NCBI RefSeq assembly: GCF_005885675.1
Contig: NZ_VANR01000008.1
Span: 62,721-126,720 of the forward strand
DNA: 64,000 bases
DNA from: Polaribacter aestuariivivens
Lineage (GTDB): Bacteria > Bacteroidota > Bacteroidia > Flavobacteriales > Flavobacteriaceae
Direction: 5' to 3'
The notes under the pieces were generated by a model. The model was given only the letters and a program-made list of their open reading frames with translations, was not told the DNA's origin and did not search any database. Position 1 is the first letter of the stretch; each line of letters begins with the position of its first letter. The position numbers and the translations under genes are program-made. Positions 20,207 through 29,909 of this stretch are shown in pieces.

Positions 20207-22585
20207 ATGCTACATTTCAAAAAAATATTCTTCATATTTTTTCTTTGTTCTTTCAGTTTACTCAGTCAAGAAAAAATAACATTAAGTGGTACAGTTTACG
20301 ATAACATTAATAACGAAACACTAATTGGAGTATCCATTTATTTTCCTGAATTAAACGCTGGTACAACTACGAACGAATACGGTTTTTATTCTATTACCAT
20401 ACCAAAAGGTAACTACAAAATCCAAATTAGTTATTTAGGCTACACAACCATACAGGAAACAATAAACTTAGTAGAAAAAACAACTAAAAATTTCAATTTA
20501 ATTGAAGAAACAGAAAGTTTAAATGAAATTATTATAGAAAGTAATATCGAAAAACTAAACATTCGCACACCACAAATGAGTGTGAATAAACTTACTGCTG
20601 CAACTATAAAACAAATTCCTGTTGTTTTAGGTGAAGCAGATATTATTAAATCGCTTATTCTTTTACCAGGAGTTACAAGTGCTGGAGAAGGCGCTTCTGG
20701 ATTTAACGTTAGAGGTGGTGCAGCAGATCAAAACTTAATTTTATTAGACGAAGCAATCGTTTTTAATTCTTCTCATTTATTTGGATTTTTCTCAGTTTTT
20801 AATCCAGACGTAATTAAAGATGTACAACTTTACAAAGGCGGTATTCCTGCAAAATACGGTGGCAGATTGTCATCCGTTTTAGATATTTATCAAAAAGAAG
20901 GGAACAGTAAAAGTTTCAATGCTACTGGAGGAATAGGCTTGGTTTCTAGCAGACTATTATTAGAAGGTCCTTTAGAAAAAGAAAAAAGTTCATTTTTAAT
21001 TGGAGGAAGAGCATCATATGCACATTTATTTTTACCACTGTTTGATAATGACAACAAAGCATACTTTTACGATTTAAACAGTAAAGTAAATTATCGTTTC
21101 AATGATAAAAACAACGTATTTCTTTCTACTTATTTCGGTAAAGATGTTTTTGGAATTAACGATAGCTTTGTAAACTCTTATGGAAATACAGTAGTAAATT
21201 TACGTTGGAATCATCTTTTTTCCGACAAATTATTTTCCAATCTTTCTTTAATTTATTCCGATTATTTCTATGGCCTAATCTTAGATTTTGTTGGTTTCGA
21301 ATGGGATTCAGGAATTACCAACTTCAATTTTAAATACGATTTTAAACATTATTTAAATGAAAAATTAAAATTAAGCTATGGAGTAAACAATATTTACATA
21401 AAGTTTAACCCGGGAGAAATTATTCCGAATAGAGATGATTCTGGAATTGTTGCCGAAAAATTAATTGATAAATATGCAAATGAATTTGCAGCGTATGTAG
21501 AAGCTGAGCATAAAATTAGCGACAAACTTACTTTACAATACGGAGTTCGTTTTAGCAACTTTCTAAGATTAGGGCAAGATGAATTAAACACCTATCAAAA
21601 TGATCAAGCTGTTATTTATAATGATGAATTTAAAAAATATGAATCTGCAACACCAACAGGTACAGAAAGTTTTAAAAGAAGTGATGTAATTTCTAGCTTT
21701 AGCAATTTTGAGCCTCGTTTTTCAATGTCTTACATATTAGATGATAACACATCTATAAAAGCAAGTTATAATAGAATGGCACAATATCTACACTTGCTTT
21801 CAAACACAGCCTCTCCTACTCCATTAGATGTTTGGACGCCAAGTGGAAAATATGTACAACCACAGTTATTAGATCAGTTTGCTGTTGGATATTTTAAATC
21901 AATTAAAGAAGGTGATTATTCTTTGGAAACTGAAGCGTTTTACAAAGACATAAAAAATAGAATAGATTATATAAATGGAGCCAATTTAATTGCAAATAAC
22001 GAAATAGAAACTGTTATTTTAAACGGAAAAGCAAGGGCCTATGGTTTAGAAGTTTTATTCAAAAAAAACGAAGGAAATTTTAAAGGATGGCTTGCATATA
22101 CATTGTCAAGATCAGAACAATTAACAGCCGGAAGAAATGCAAATGAACCTGGTATAAATCAAGGAAATTGGTACAGCACACCTTTTGATAAAACACACGA
22201 TTTTTCTATAAATGCGAGTTACGAATTAAACGAAAAATGGACGTTTAACAGCAATTTCGTATTTCAAACTGGGCAACCAACCAATTATCCTGTTGGGCAA
22301 TATGAAGTACAAGGTTTAAATGTGCCTATTTACGATGATAATCGTAGAAATGCAGACAGACTTCCTGCATATCATAGGTTAGATATTTCTGCAACGTTAA
22401 CTCCAGAAAAAAATAAAAACAGAAAATGGCAAGGAGAATGGGTTTTCGGAATCTACAATTTATATGGAAGACAAAATGCAGCTTCTTTGGCATTTAGGCA
22501 AAATAATGAAACCTTTAGAAATGAAGCTATACAGACATCCATTTTTGGCATTGTACCTTCTGTAACTTATAATTTTAAATTTTAA
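20207..22585 (+). CDS. TonB-dependent outer membrane receptor with CarboxypepD_reg-like domain
   Basis: A 792-residue outer-membrane protein. The signal peptide ends near LLSQ. Residues 24-105 form the carboxypeptidase-regulatory-like beta-sandwich (LSGTVYDNINNETLIGVSI, TTNEYGFYSITIPKGNY). The plug domain follows (LPGVTSAGEGASGFNVRGG, NLILLDEAIVFNSSHLFGFFSVFNPDVIKDVQLYKG), then a 22-strand barrel ending in phenylalanine. This receptor/DUF4249 pairing is frequent in Flavobacteriia and its substrate is not known; no SusD-like protein or glycan enzymes are adjacent. The DUF4249 lipoprotein gene is 29 bases downstream. Confidence 0.92.
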   Translation: MLHFKKIFFIFFLCSFSLLSQEKITLSGTVYDNINNETLIGVSIYFPELNAGTTTNEYGFYSITIPKGNYKIQISYLGYTTIQETINLVEKTTKNFNLIEETESLNEIIIESNIEKLNIRTPQMSVNKLTAATIKQIPVVLGEADIIKSLILLPGVTSAGEGASGFNVRGGAADQNLILLDEAIVFNSSHLFGFFSVFNPDVIKDVQLYKGGIPAKYGGRLSSVLDIYQKEGNSKSFNATGGIGLVSSRLLLEGPLEKEKSSFLIGGRASYAHLFLPLFDNDNKAYFYDLNSKVNYRFNDKNNVFLSTYFGKDVFGINDSFVNSYGNTVVNLRWNHLFSDKLFSNLSLIYSDYFYGLILDFVGFEWDSGITNFNFKYDFKHYLNEKLKLSYGVNNIYIKFNPGEIIPNRDDSGIVAEKLIDKYANEFAAYVEAEHKISDKLTLQYGVRFSNFLRLGQDELNTYQNDQAVIYNDEFKKYESATPTGTESFKRSDVISSFSNFEPRFSMSYILDDNTSIKASYNRMAQYLHLLSNTASPTPLDVWTPSGKYVQPQLLDQFAVGYFKSIKEGDYSLETEAFYKDIKNRIDYINGANLIANNEIETVILNGKARAYGLEVLFKKNEGNFKGWLAYTLSRSEQLTAGRNANEPGINQGNWYSTPFDKTHDFSINASYELNEKWTFNSNFVFQTGQPTNYPVGQYEVQGLNVPIYDDNRRNADRLPAYHRLDISATLTPEKNKNRKWQGEWVFGIYNLYGRQNAASLAFRQNNETFRNEAIQTSIFGIVPSVTYNFKF

Positions 22586-22614
22586 ACCTCACTAAGGTTT
22601 TAAGTATAACTCTT

Positions 22615-23448
22615 ATGAAAAATATAAAAATAATTTTCGTTTTCTTAACACTTCTTTTCGCTAGTTGCGAAAAAGTAGTAGATATAGATGTTCCAACAAT
22701 TCCGCCAAAACTAATTATAGATGCTTCTTTTGAAGTATTTTTTGACGAAAATCCAGTAACTGCAAATAATGTTGTAAAATTAAAATTATCTGCTGATTAT
22801 TTTGATGAAACAATTCCTGTTGTTACAAATGCTACAGTATTTCTAACAAATTTAAGTGATAACACAGTTATTAATTTTACTGATGTAAACTTAGATGGTA
22901 ATTACGAACCAACTTCAAGTTTTATTCCTGAAGATAATATCACCTATGAATTAACAGTAATTCATGATAATCAGACTTATAAAGGAAAAGCTACGAAAGT
23001 AAAATCTACACCATTAACAAGTGTAGTTCAAGGCGATAAAACCTTATTTTCTGGAGAAGAAACAGAACTAAAAGTAGATTTTACAGATGATGGAACTGTA
23101 GAAAACCATTATCTTTTCGATTTTACTCAAAACATTTATTTAGCGTTAGAAGATCGTTATTTTAATGGCTCTGATTATAATTTCTCTTACTTTTATCAAG
23201 AAGATGAAATAGAACTACCCACAAATGTAACCATAAAAATGACGGGGATTTCTAAAGAGTATTATACTTATTTCCGAGTTTTAATAGATCAAAGTGGGCA
23301 AAATGCTGGAGGTCCATTTCAATCTGTACCCTCTTCACTTTTGGGTAATATGATAAATACAACCAATGAAGAAAATTTCCCTTTAGGATATTTTCATATT
23401 GGAGAATCAGATACTTTTTCTTTAGACTTAGTTGAAAAAAACAACTAG
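22615..23448 (+). CDS. DUF4249-family lipoprotein
   Basis: A 277-residue lipoprotein with signal MKNIKIIFVFLTLLFASC (lipobox FASC) followed by an acidic linker. The mature part begins VVDIDVPTIPPKLIIDASF, the typical DUF4249 opening, and continues as Ig-like beta strands (NATVFLTNLSDN, YELTVIHDNQTYKGKA). This family is nearly always encoded next to a TonB receptor like the one just upstream and probably acts as its surface partner. The promoter of murQ overlaps its last codons. Confidence 0.85.
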   Translation: MKNIKIIFVFLTLLFASCEKVVDIDVPTIPPKLIIDASFEVFFDENPVTANNVVKLKLSADYFDETIPVVTNATVFLTNLSDNTVINFTDVNLDGNYEPTSSFIPEDNITYELTVIHDNQTYKGKATKVKSTPLTSVVQGDKTLFSGEETELKVDFTDDGTVENHYLFDFTQNIYLALEDRYFNGSDYNFSYFYQEDEIELPTNVTIKMTGISKEYYTYFRVLIDQSGQNAGGPFQSVPSSLLGNMINTTNEENFPLGYFHIGESDTFSLDLVEKNN

Positions 23449-23463
23449 AAAATAGTATTTTTG
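23432..23463 (+). promoter_or_regulatory. murQ promoter, apparently leaderless
   Basis: TTG at 23432-23434 and TATTTTTG at 23456-23463 are separated by 21 bases, a full Bacteroidota -33/-7 promoter. The murQ ATG is only 4 bases further on (23468), so the message would start at or beside the start codon. The promoter overlaps the stop of the DUF4249 gene. Confidence 0.65.
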
Positions 23464-23467
23464 ATGT

Positions 23468-24280
23468 ATGACATTCATAAAAACTACAGAACAAGATTCA
23501 AAATACAATCATTTAGAAAAAATGACGGTAAAAGAAATTTTGTTCCACATAAACAATGAAGATAAAACAGTTCCTTTAGCTGTTGAAAAAGCATTGCCAC
23601 AAATAGAAAAACTAACTACTCAAATTGTTCAAAAACTAAAAAATGGTGGAAGACTTTTTTATATAGGTGCTGGAACTTCTGGTAGATTGGGTATTTTAGA
23701 TGCTTCTGAATGTCCACCAACTTTTGGTGTTCCTCATGAATTGGTTGTTGGTTTAATTGCTGGTGGAGATATTGCCATTAGAAAAGCTGTAGAAAATGCT
23801 GAAGATTCTAAAAACCAAGGTTGGTTAGATTTGCAAACACATAATGTTTCAGAAAAAGATGTTGTGGTTGGTATTGCAGCTTCTGGAACAACACCTTACG
23901 TTATTGCAGCCTTAGAAAAGTGCAACGAAAATAACATCATTACAGGTTGTATAACCTGCAATAAAAACAGCCCTTTATCTGTAGTTTCTCAATTTCCTAT
24001 TGAAGTAGTTGTAGGATCTGAATTTGTAACAGGAAGTTCAAGAATGAAGGCAGGAACTGCTCAAAAATTAGTTTTAAACATGCTTTCTACTACAACCATG
24101 ATTCAACTTGGAAAAGTAAAAGGTAATAAAATGGTAGACATGCAATTGTCTAACAACAAATTGGTAGAAAGAGGTGAAAAAATGTTAGTTAAAGAGCTAA
24201 ATATAGACCAAGCTACTGCTGCTACACTTTTAAAAAAGTATGGAAACGTAAGAAACTCTATTATAAATTACAAAAAATGA
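23468..24280 (+). CDS. murQ: N-acetylmuramic acid 6-phosphate etherase
   Basis: MurQ cleaves the lactyl ether of MurNAc-6-phosphate to give GlcNAc-6-phosphate and lactate in peptidoglycan recycling. The 270-residue protein carries the SIS sugar-isomerase fold with the family signature GAGTSGRLGILDASECPPTFG near residues 65-85 and SRMKAGTAQKLVLNMLST in the C-terminal half. The start at 23468 fits the family N-terminus (TEQDSKYNHLEKMTVKEIL). It overlaps the next small membrane-protein gene by 4 bases (ATGA), so both are on one transcript. Confidence 0.95.
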   Translation: MTFIKTTEQDSKYNHLEKMTVKEILFHINNEDKTVPLAVEKALPQIEKLTTQIVQKLKNGGRLFYIGAGTSGRLGILDASECPPTFGVPHELVVGLIAGGDIAIRKAVENAEDSKNQGWLDLQTHNVSEKDVVVGIAASGTTPYVIAALEKCNENNIITGCITCNKNSPLSVVSQFPIEVVVGSEFVTGSSRMKAGTAQKLVLNMLSTTTMIQLGKVKGNKMVDMQLSNNKLVERGEKMLVKELNIDQATAATLLKKYGNVRNSIINYKK

Positions 24281-24531
24281 GTACAAATGTAAATTTATTA
24301 GGTAAAGGTTTAAAATATTTAGCTATTTTAATATTTTTATTTATTGCTTCTCCAATAACTTTAACCATGGGTTTTAAAGCATTAAATAAGTTTGAAAATA
24401 CTGACAATGCATATATTTCTTATGTCCTAATTTCTGTTGCAGTTTGCTTAATTATTTTTACGATTTACTTTGCTTTTAAAACATTTAAAATACTTTTAGC
24501 TGCTTTGTTTGACAATTCATCAACAAAATAA
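24277..24531 (+). CDS. Small two-helix membrane protein (DUF6095-like)
   Basis: An 84-residue protein with two hydrophobic helices (about residues 12-34 and 47-70) joined by a polar loop (LNKFENTDN). It resembles the DUF6095 family often found beside murQ in Flavobacteriia; the family name is from memory. Function unknown. It overlaps murQ by 4 bases and ends 2 bases before the next gene, so the three genes form an operon. Confidence 0.7.
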   Translation: MSTNVNLLGKGLKYLAILIFLFIASPITLTMGFKALNKFENTDNAYISYVLISVAVCLIIFTIYFAFKTFKILLAALFDNSSTK

Positions 24532-24533
24532 AA

Positions 24534-25526
24534 ATGCCAACTTCAAACGGAATAATTATCATTTTATCTTATCCAGATACCGTTGTAAGACCTGCTTATT
24601 GGGAAAAATTGAGTGCTTTTTGGCCAAAAATTGGTATTGGTGGCAAACACGCAGTACAAGCTGGTCATGCAGCATTATTGTTACTTAAAAAAAATGATGC
24701 TGTTATTAATTATTTTGATTTTGGAAGATACATTACCTCTTACGGAAATGGACGAGTTCGTTCAAAAGAAACAGATCCAGAATTAGCCATTTCTATTGCT
24801 GCCAAATTTGAAAAAAATCAATTAAAAAATCTTTCAGAAATTTTATTGTGGATAGAAAATCATCCAGAAAAAACTCATGGAGATGGCAGGTTGGTTGCAA
24901 GTATAAATGAAGAAATTAATTTTGAAAAAGCAGCGCTATTCATACACCAATTAATTGAAAAAAAGGAAATTCCTTATGGAGCTTTTTTAAAAAATGGGAG
25001 TAACTGCGCACGTTTTGTAACAGATACAATTATTGCATCTTCTGAAAATAAAAAAATCAAAAACGCCTTAAAAACCTCTAATTTATTTACTCCAAGTCCT
25101 ATTGGAAACGTAATAAAAGGCAATTCTACAGATAAAATATATGAAGTTTTTAAACAAAAAATAAAACAATACAAAAACAGGTCTGTAATCAAAGAATATA
25201 GAGCGTCTTTTTTAAACAAGTTTGAAGGTTCACCTGATTTAAAAGGAACAGAAATGCCTAACATAGAGGTTTTTCAACCAAAAAACGGAACGTGGTTAGG
25301 AGGTATAGGAAGTGGTGCTTGGTTTAAAATTGAAAGAAAAATTTCTGACAAAAAATATAAAATTGCAAGATATACCTCAGATGGTATAAAAGACTTTGAA
25401 AATGATTTTTTAATTGATAATGAAGCTTTTAATCATGAAAAAGAACATCAATTTATACACCCCACAAATTGTATTGAAATTTACATTCAGCAAAATAATA
25501 TCATTTATTCTTCAAAAGTTAATTAG
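24534..25526 (+). CDS. Putative permuted papain-fold hydrolase (DUF6695-like)
   Basis: A 330-residue protein with no signal peptide. His45 lies in AVQAGHAALLLL and Cys158 in NGSNCARFVTDTI, with FDFGRY in between. A His-first, Cys-later order is that of circularly permuted NlpC/P60 (LRAT/YiiX-like) enzymes, so a thiol hydrolase acting on peptides or lipids is plausible. The C-terminal ~80 residues form a small beta domain with a glycine-rich start (GTWLGGIGSGAWFKI). Its position behind murQ hints at cell-wall peptide handling. Family name DUF6695 is from memory; activity is inference. Confidence 0.6.
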   Translation: MPTSNGIIIILSYPDTVVRPAYWEKLSAFWPKIGIGGKHAVQAGHAALLLLKKNDAVINYFDFGRYITSYGNGRVRSKETDPELAISIAAKFEKNQLKNLSEILLWIENHPEKTHGDGRLVASINEEINFEKAALFIHQLIEKKEIPYGAFLKNGSNCARFVTDTIIASSENKKIKNALKTSNLFTPSPIGNVIKGNSTDKIYEVFKQKIKQYKNRSVIKEYRASFLNKFEGSPDLKGTEMPNIEVFQPKNGTWLGGIGSGAWFKIERKISDKKYKIARYTSDGIKDFENDFLIDNEAFNHEKEHQFIHPTNCIEIYIQQNNIIYSSKVN

Positions 25527-25683
25527 TTTTTATTCATAAAAAACTTTTAAGAAGTTCTTTTTAACTAAAAGATTACACTACTAAAAAAACTTTAACTCAA
25601 ATAATTTTATTCTTAGTGCAATTGCATGATAATCTATTAAATATCAATTTAAAAGAATAAATTTGTGTAACCAAAAAAAGACT

Positions 25684-28593
25684 ATGAAAAAAACTACTTT
25701 ACTATACAGCATTTGCCTACTACTTTTCACAACAACAATTACTGCCCAAAAAAAATCAAACAACAGTATAAAAGAGCTTATAGAATCTTATAAAAAAGAT
25801 ATTAGAGGTCCTTATTATAGAATTAAATGGTTTTGTAAAGATGGCTCTGTAAGAGATGCCAAAGATCCTTGTCCAGATTCTATTGGAGGTGGAATTCAGC
25901 ATGCAAGTTTTAAACAATCTGCCTTAGATTTAAGAAAAACAAATCATTTATTTTTTGGTGAAATATTGGCAAGTGTAAACACAACCGATTTTTTAGATGA
26001 AAAAAATAATTATAGCAGATTAAAACAATATCAAATCGGACAATATTTAGCAAGTGTAGATGATGGATGGGTTTTAAGAAAAGGACAATTTTATAGAGGT
26101 GCTATACAATCTGAAGACGAAGAAACTTGGGGTAAAAACTTTTTTGAAACTGTTTTAAAAGACGATAGCTTTTTAAATAAAAATTATTATTTAATAAGAC
26201 AAGCTTTAAAAGATATTCCTCATAATGGCGATTCTAACATAGCACAATCAATGCGAATTGAATCTAAAATTTTAGCAGAGGAAATTCCTGATTTTATGGA
26301 TATTAGAATTAAAATTCATGGTAATCCACAAAAATCTGATATTTATTTGGTGCAAAACTATGTGAAGAAGAATGCCTCTAACATATCAACAAAACAAAAG
26401 AAAGCGTTTGACAAACTTATAGCTACTATGAATGAGTTTTATGCTCCTTTAAATTATAATACAATTGCGAAAGAACTAAGTAAAATAAAAAAAGAAAATA
26501 CTGTTTTTGATTTTGTAAAGAGTTTTATAGAAGAAGACAAAACCAATTTTACAGCAAAAGAATACGTTTTAAAAATTACTGATGTTTTAGATTTATTAAG
26601 ATACAATATTGCACTTTTTGAAAGTAGTAAAGACCGCTTGAAGCTTTTAGACTTAACAAATCAATTAGAAAAAATTTTATTAATAGAAACTCAAAATTGG
26701 AACCCAGAAACATTAGAAGAAACCATTTTAAAAACACAAACATTAACTTGCGCATCTTATGCAACAGGTCTTGTAGAGGCTTGGGAGTTTGATATTATAA
26801 AGCCAACATTTTCTTACACCTTAAAAAATGACGAAACTACTTTAGGCGAATTGAACAGTTTGGTGGCAAACGCAAGAAGAATTGTAGAGTGGAGCACATC
26901 TTTAGTAAAAGCAAATTATGAAGAAAATGTAAATGAATACGCTGCATTTGAATCTTTAGCATATGGTTTTATTGATGACAGAATTCGAAACTCTATTACT
27001 CTAAATTTAGGAGAAACTGTAAGCAAACTAAACAATTTTGCTGCTAAAGTTTCCGAAGTAAATAATAACGTAATGAGTATTAGTAACCAAGGTGCAATTA
27101 GAGGATTAAATCCTGGATATGCATTTGGTAAACTAATTGTAGTTTCAGGAAACCCAGATGATGTGGAAGTAAATACCAACAATATTTATATTTTTCAAAA
27201 ACCACCTTCAGATTTAAAACCTGTTGCTGGAATTATGACTGTTTCTGAAGGGAATTTAGTTTCTCACGTACAATTATTAGCTCGAAATTTAGGAATTCCA
27301 AACGCAGCTTTGTCTAGTGAAAACTTAAACTCGTTAGAAGAATTTAACAATCAAAATGTTTTTTATGCAGTTTCAAATAAGGGAAATGTTATTTTAAAGT
27401 TAGAAAACGACATGACAAATGAAGAACGTGAACTGTTTGATAAAAAAGAAAGAACAAATAACATGATTACAGTTCCAACTGATAAACTAAAGTTAGATGT
27501 TTCTAAAATCATAAATATGAGAGATGTAAAAGCAACAGACTCTGGTATTTTATGTGGTCCAAAAGCGGCAAATTTAGGAGAGTTAAAAAATCTTTTTCCA
27601 AGCAAAGTTGTAGAAGGTATCATTATTCCTTTCGGAATTTTTAAAACGCATATGAATAAAGAAATGCCTGGTAAAAACATGAGTTATTGGGAGTTTTTAA
27701 ATGCAACTTTCGAAAAATCCAAAGAACTAAAAAATGAAAATACTTCAAGTGACGAAATAGAAACATTTTTAATTTCTTCATTAAAAGAATTACATACAGC
27801 TATTTTAAACATCAATTTAGATGATAGTTTCACAAGCGATTTAAAAGAAAGTTTTAAAAATGTATTAGGTGATGAAATTGGTAATGTACCTGTTTTTTTA
27901 AGAAGTGACACCAATATGGAAGATTTGAAAGAATTTACTGGAGCTGGTTTAAACTTAACACTTTTTAATATTTTAGAAGAAGAAAAAATTACTCAAGGAA
28001 TCAAGCAAGTTTGGGCTTCTGCATATACCGAAAGAAGTTTTAAATGGCGTCAAAAATATTTATTAAATCCAGAAAACGTATATCCTTCAATTTTAATCAT
28101 ACCAAGTGTAGATGTAGATTATTCTGGTGTGATGATTACAAAAGGAATTAATGAAGGTTCTGAAAACGATTTAACAGTTGCCTTTAGTAGAGGTGCTGGA
28201 GGTGCTGTAGATGGACAATCTGCAGAAACAAGATTAATAACTGCTGAGGGAAGTTTCTTGCTAAGTCCTGCAAGGCAACCAGATTATATTCGCTTACCTG
28301 CAACTGGAAGTACAAAAAAATATTACACAACTTTTAACAGGCCTATTTTAAATAATAAAAATATAAACGATATTAGAGAATTAGCTTCAGAAATCAGAGA
28401 AAAAATTGGAGGTACATCTACTGAAGAACCACATGCTTATGACGTAGAATTTGGTTTTAAAGATGATAAATTATGGCTTTTTCAAATAAGACCTTTTGTA
28501 GAAAACAAACAAGCAAAAAGCTCTGATTATTTGAACTCAATTGCACCAAACGTAGATATTAATACAACCATTAAACTAACTGAAAAAATATAA
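25684..28593 (+). CDS. Exported PEP-synthase-like dikinase, glucan-water-dikinase domain order
   Basis: A 969-residue protein. I start it at 25684 because MKKTTLLYSICLLLFTTTITAQ is a good signal peptide; an upstream TTG adds seven odd residues. Residues 25-480 are an unrecognised mostly helical region. A swivelling phosphohistidine domain follows, with VSEGNLVSHVQLLARNLGIP and active-site His528. Then comes a complete PPDK_N-type ATP-grasp domain (about 615-935): CGPKAANLGEL, VFLRSDTNMED, FSRGAGGAVDGQSAET and the metal/ATP end LFQIRPF. There is no PEP-binding TIM barrel. The His domain before the nucleotide domain is the order of plant glucan water dikinases, not of PEP synthase. All key residues seem intact although the protein is predicted to leave the cytoplasm. 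The serine hydrolase gene follows 2 bases later. Confidence 0.75.
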   Translation: MKKTTLLYSICLLLFTTTITAQKKSNNSIKELIESYKKDIRGPYYRIKWFCKDGSVRDAKDPCPDSIGGGIQHASFKQSALDLRKTNHLFFGEILASVNTTDFLDEKNNYSRLKQYQIGQYLASVDDGWVLRKGQFYRGAIQSEDEETWGKNFFETVLKDDSFLNKNYYLIRQALKDIPHNGDSNIAQSMRIESKILAEEIPDFMDIRIKIHGNPQKSDIYLVQNYVKKNASNISTKQKKAFDKLIATMNEFYAPLNYNTIAKELSKIKKENTVFDFVKSFIEEDKTNFTAKEYVLKITDVLDLLRYNIALFESSKDRLKLLDLTNQLEKILLIETQNWNPETLEETILKTQTLTCASYATGLVEAWEFDIIKPTFSYTLKNDETTLGELNSLVANARRIVEWSTSLVKANYEENVNEYAAFESLAYGFIDDRIRNSITLNLGETVSKLNNFAAKVSEVNNNVMSISNQGAIRGLNPGYAFGKLIVVSGNPDDVEVNTNNIYIFQKPPSDLKPVAGIMTVSEGNLVSHVQLLARNLGIPNAALSSENLNSLEEFNNQNVFYAVSNKGNVILKLENDMTNEERELFDKKERTNNMITVPTDKLKLDVSKIINMRDVKATDSGILCGPKAANLGELKNLFPSKVVEGIIIPFGIFKTHMNKEMPGKNMSYWEFLNATFEKSKELKNENTSSDEIETFLISSLKELHTAILNINLDDSFTSDLKESFKNVLGDEIGNVPVFLRSDTNMEDLKEFTGAGLNLTLFNILEEEKITQGIKQVWASAYTERSFKWRQKYLLNPENVYPSILIIPSVDVDYSGVMITKGINEGSENDLTVAFSRGAGGAVDGQSAETRLITAEGSFLLSPARQPDYIRLPATGSTKKYYTTFNRPILNNKNINDIRELASEIREKIGGTSTEEPHAYDVEFGFKDDKLWLFQIRPFVENKQAKSSDYLNSIAPNVDINTTIKLTEKI

Positions 28594-28595
28594 CT

Positions 28596-29909
28596 ATGAA
28601 AATAAAATATATAATTTTAACCATTTTAGTAGTAGCCTCATTAGGTTTTATAAAATACCCAATAGATGGTTACGAAACTACTGGAATCAAGCGTTTGTAT
28701 CAACTTAGAAAAATGCAATTAGATAGTGTAAAATACACTAGAATACCTGCAGGAGCTTACAAAAAATTAGCTGATATAAAATTAAATCTTTTAGAAAGAA
28801 GTGATGACAGTGTTCAAGATTTATTAATAACTGATAAAGATTTTGAAAAAAAATTAAAAAGAATTATTCCTTCAGGTGCTTATTCTTTAGCAGCTATGGA
28901 TATGACAAATCCTAATAAGTTAAGATACGCAGAACATAGAGAAAATGTTGGTTATCAACCAGGAAGTGTAGGTAAAATTGCAGTGCTTTTAGCTGTTTTT
29001 GATCAATTAGAAAAACTTTGTCCAGATTCTTGGGAAGATAGAGCTGGTTATTTAAAAAATATTAAAGTAACTTCTAGATATTGGGGTACAGGTGATCACC
29101 ACACCATACCTGTTTATGATATCGAAAAAGATAAACTAACCAAAAGAAGAGTAATTGCTAGCGATGAGTTTTCATTATATGAATGGCTAGATCATATGGT
29201 TTCTGTTAGTAATAATGGTGCAGCAAGTGTAATGTATAGAGAAGCAATGTTAATGGCAGCTTTCGGACAAGATTATTTCTTTTTAGATGCAGAAAAAGCT
29301 GAAAAGTATTTTAAAGAAACTTCAAGAGACTCTTTAACAAACCTTGCAAACACTGTAGTTAATGAACCTCTAAGGAAATTAGGAATCGAAGAAAATGAGT
29401 GGAAATTAGGTGGTATGTTTACAAGAGGTCCTGAAAAGTATGTAGGCAGAAAAGGAGGAAGTATTGGAACTCCAAAAGGTTTAATGAAGTTTTTGGTTAA
29501 ATTAGAACAAGGGAATGTAGTAGACAAAGAGTCTAGTTTAGAAATGAAAAGATTGCTTTATTTAACAGACAGAAGAATTAGATATGCAAAATCTCCAAGA
29601 CTGGATAGTGCAGCTGTATATTTTAAATCTGGTAGTTATTACAAATGCGACAGAGTTAAAAATCCAGATTGTGCAAGTTATGCTGGTAACGTTTTTAACT
29701 TTATGAATTCTGTTATTATTGTAGAGCACCCAAATGGATTGAAATATATTGTTTGTTTAATGTCTAACGTTTTAAATAAAAATTCTGCTGGTGCACATAT
29801 GTATTTGGCTAGTAAAATTGATGATATTATTGATGAAGCTAATGTTTCTAAAAAACCTATCATTAAAGAAGAAGAATATAAAGCTGACAAGGATGAAAGT
29901 GACAATTAA
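28596..29909 (+). CDS. Exported serine hydrolase, class A beta-lactamase fold
   Basis: A 437-residue protein with an N-terminal signal/anchor helix (about residues 4-20). The three active-site elements of class A beta-lactamases are in order: Ser124-V-G-Lys127 in PGSVGK, Ser205-N-N in VSVSNNGA, and Lys344-S-G-S in YFKSGS. The chain is about 150 residues longer than a lactamase, with an insert around residues 225-290. A carboxypeptidase, esterase or transpeptidase-like role is as likely as antibiotic resistance. It is translationally adjacent to the dikinase (2-base gap) and its stop overlaps the convergent transporter gene by 4 bases. Confidence 0.78.
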   Translation: MKIKYIILTILVVASLGFIKYPIDGYETTGIKRLYQLRKMQLDSVKYTRIPAGAYKKLADIKLNLLERSDDSVQDLLITDKDFEKKLKRIIPSGAYSLAAMDMTNPNKLRYAEHRENVGYQPGSVGKIAVLLAVFDQLEKLCPDSWEDRAGYLKNIKVTSRYWGTGDHHTIPVYDIEKDKLTKRRVIASDEFSLYEWLDHMVSVSNNGAASVMYREAMLMAAFGQDYFFLDAEKAEKYFKETSRDSLTNLANTVVNEPLRKLGIEENEWKLGGMFTRGPEKYVGRKGGSIGTPKGLMKFLVKLEQGNVVDKESSLEMKRLLYLTDRRIRYAKSPRLDSAAVYFKSGSYYKCDRVKNPDCASYAGNVFNFMNSVIIVEHPNGLKYIVCLMSNVLNKNSAGAHMYLASKIDDIIDEANVSKKPIIKEEEYKADKDESDN

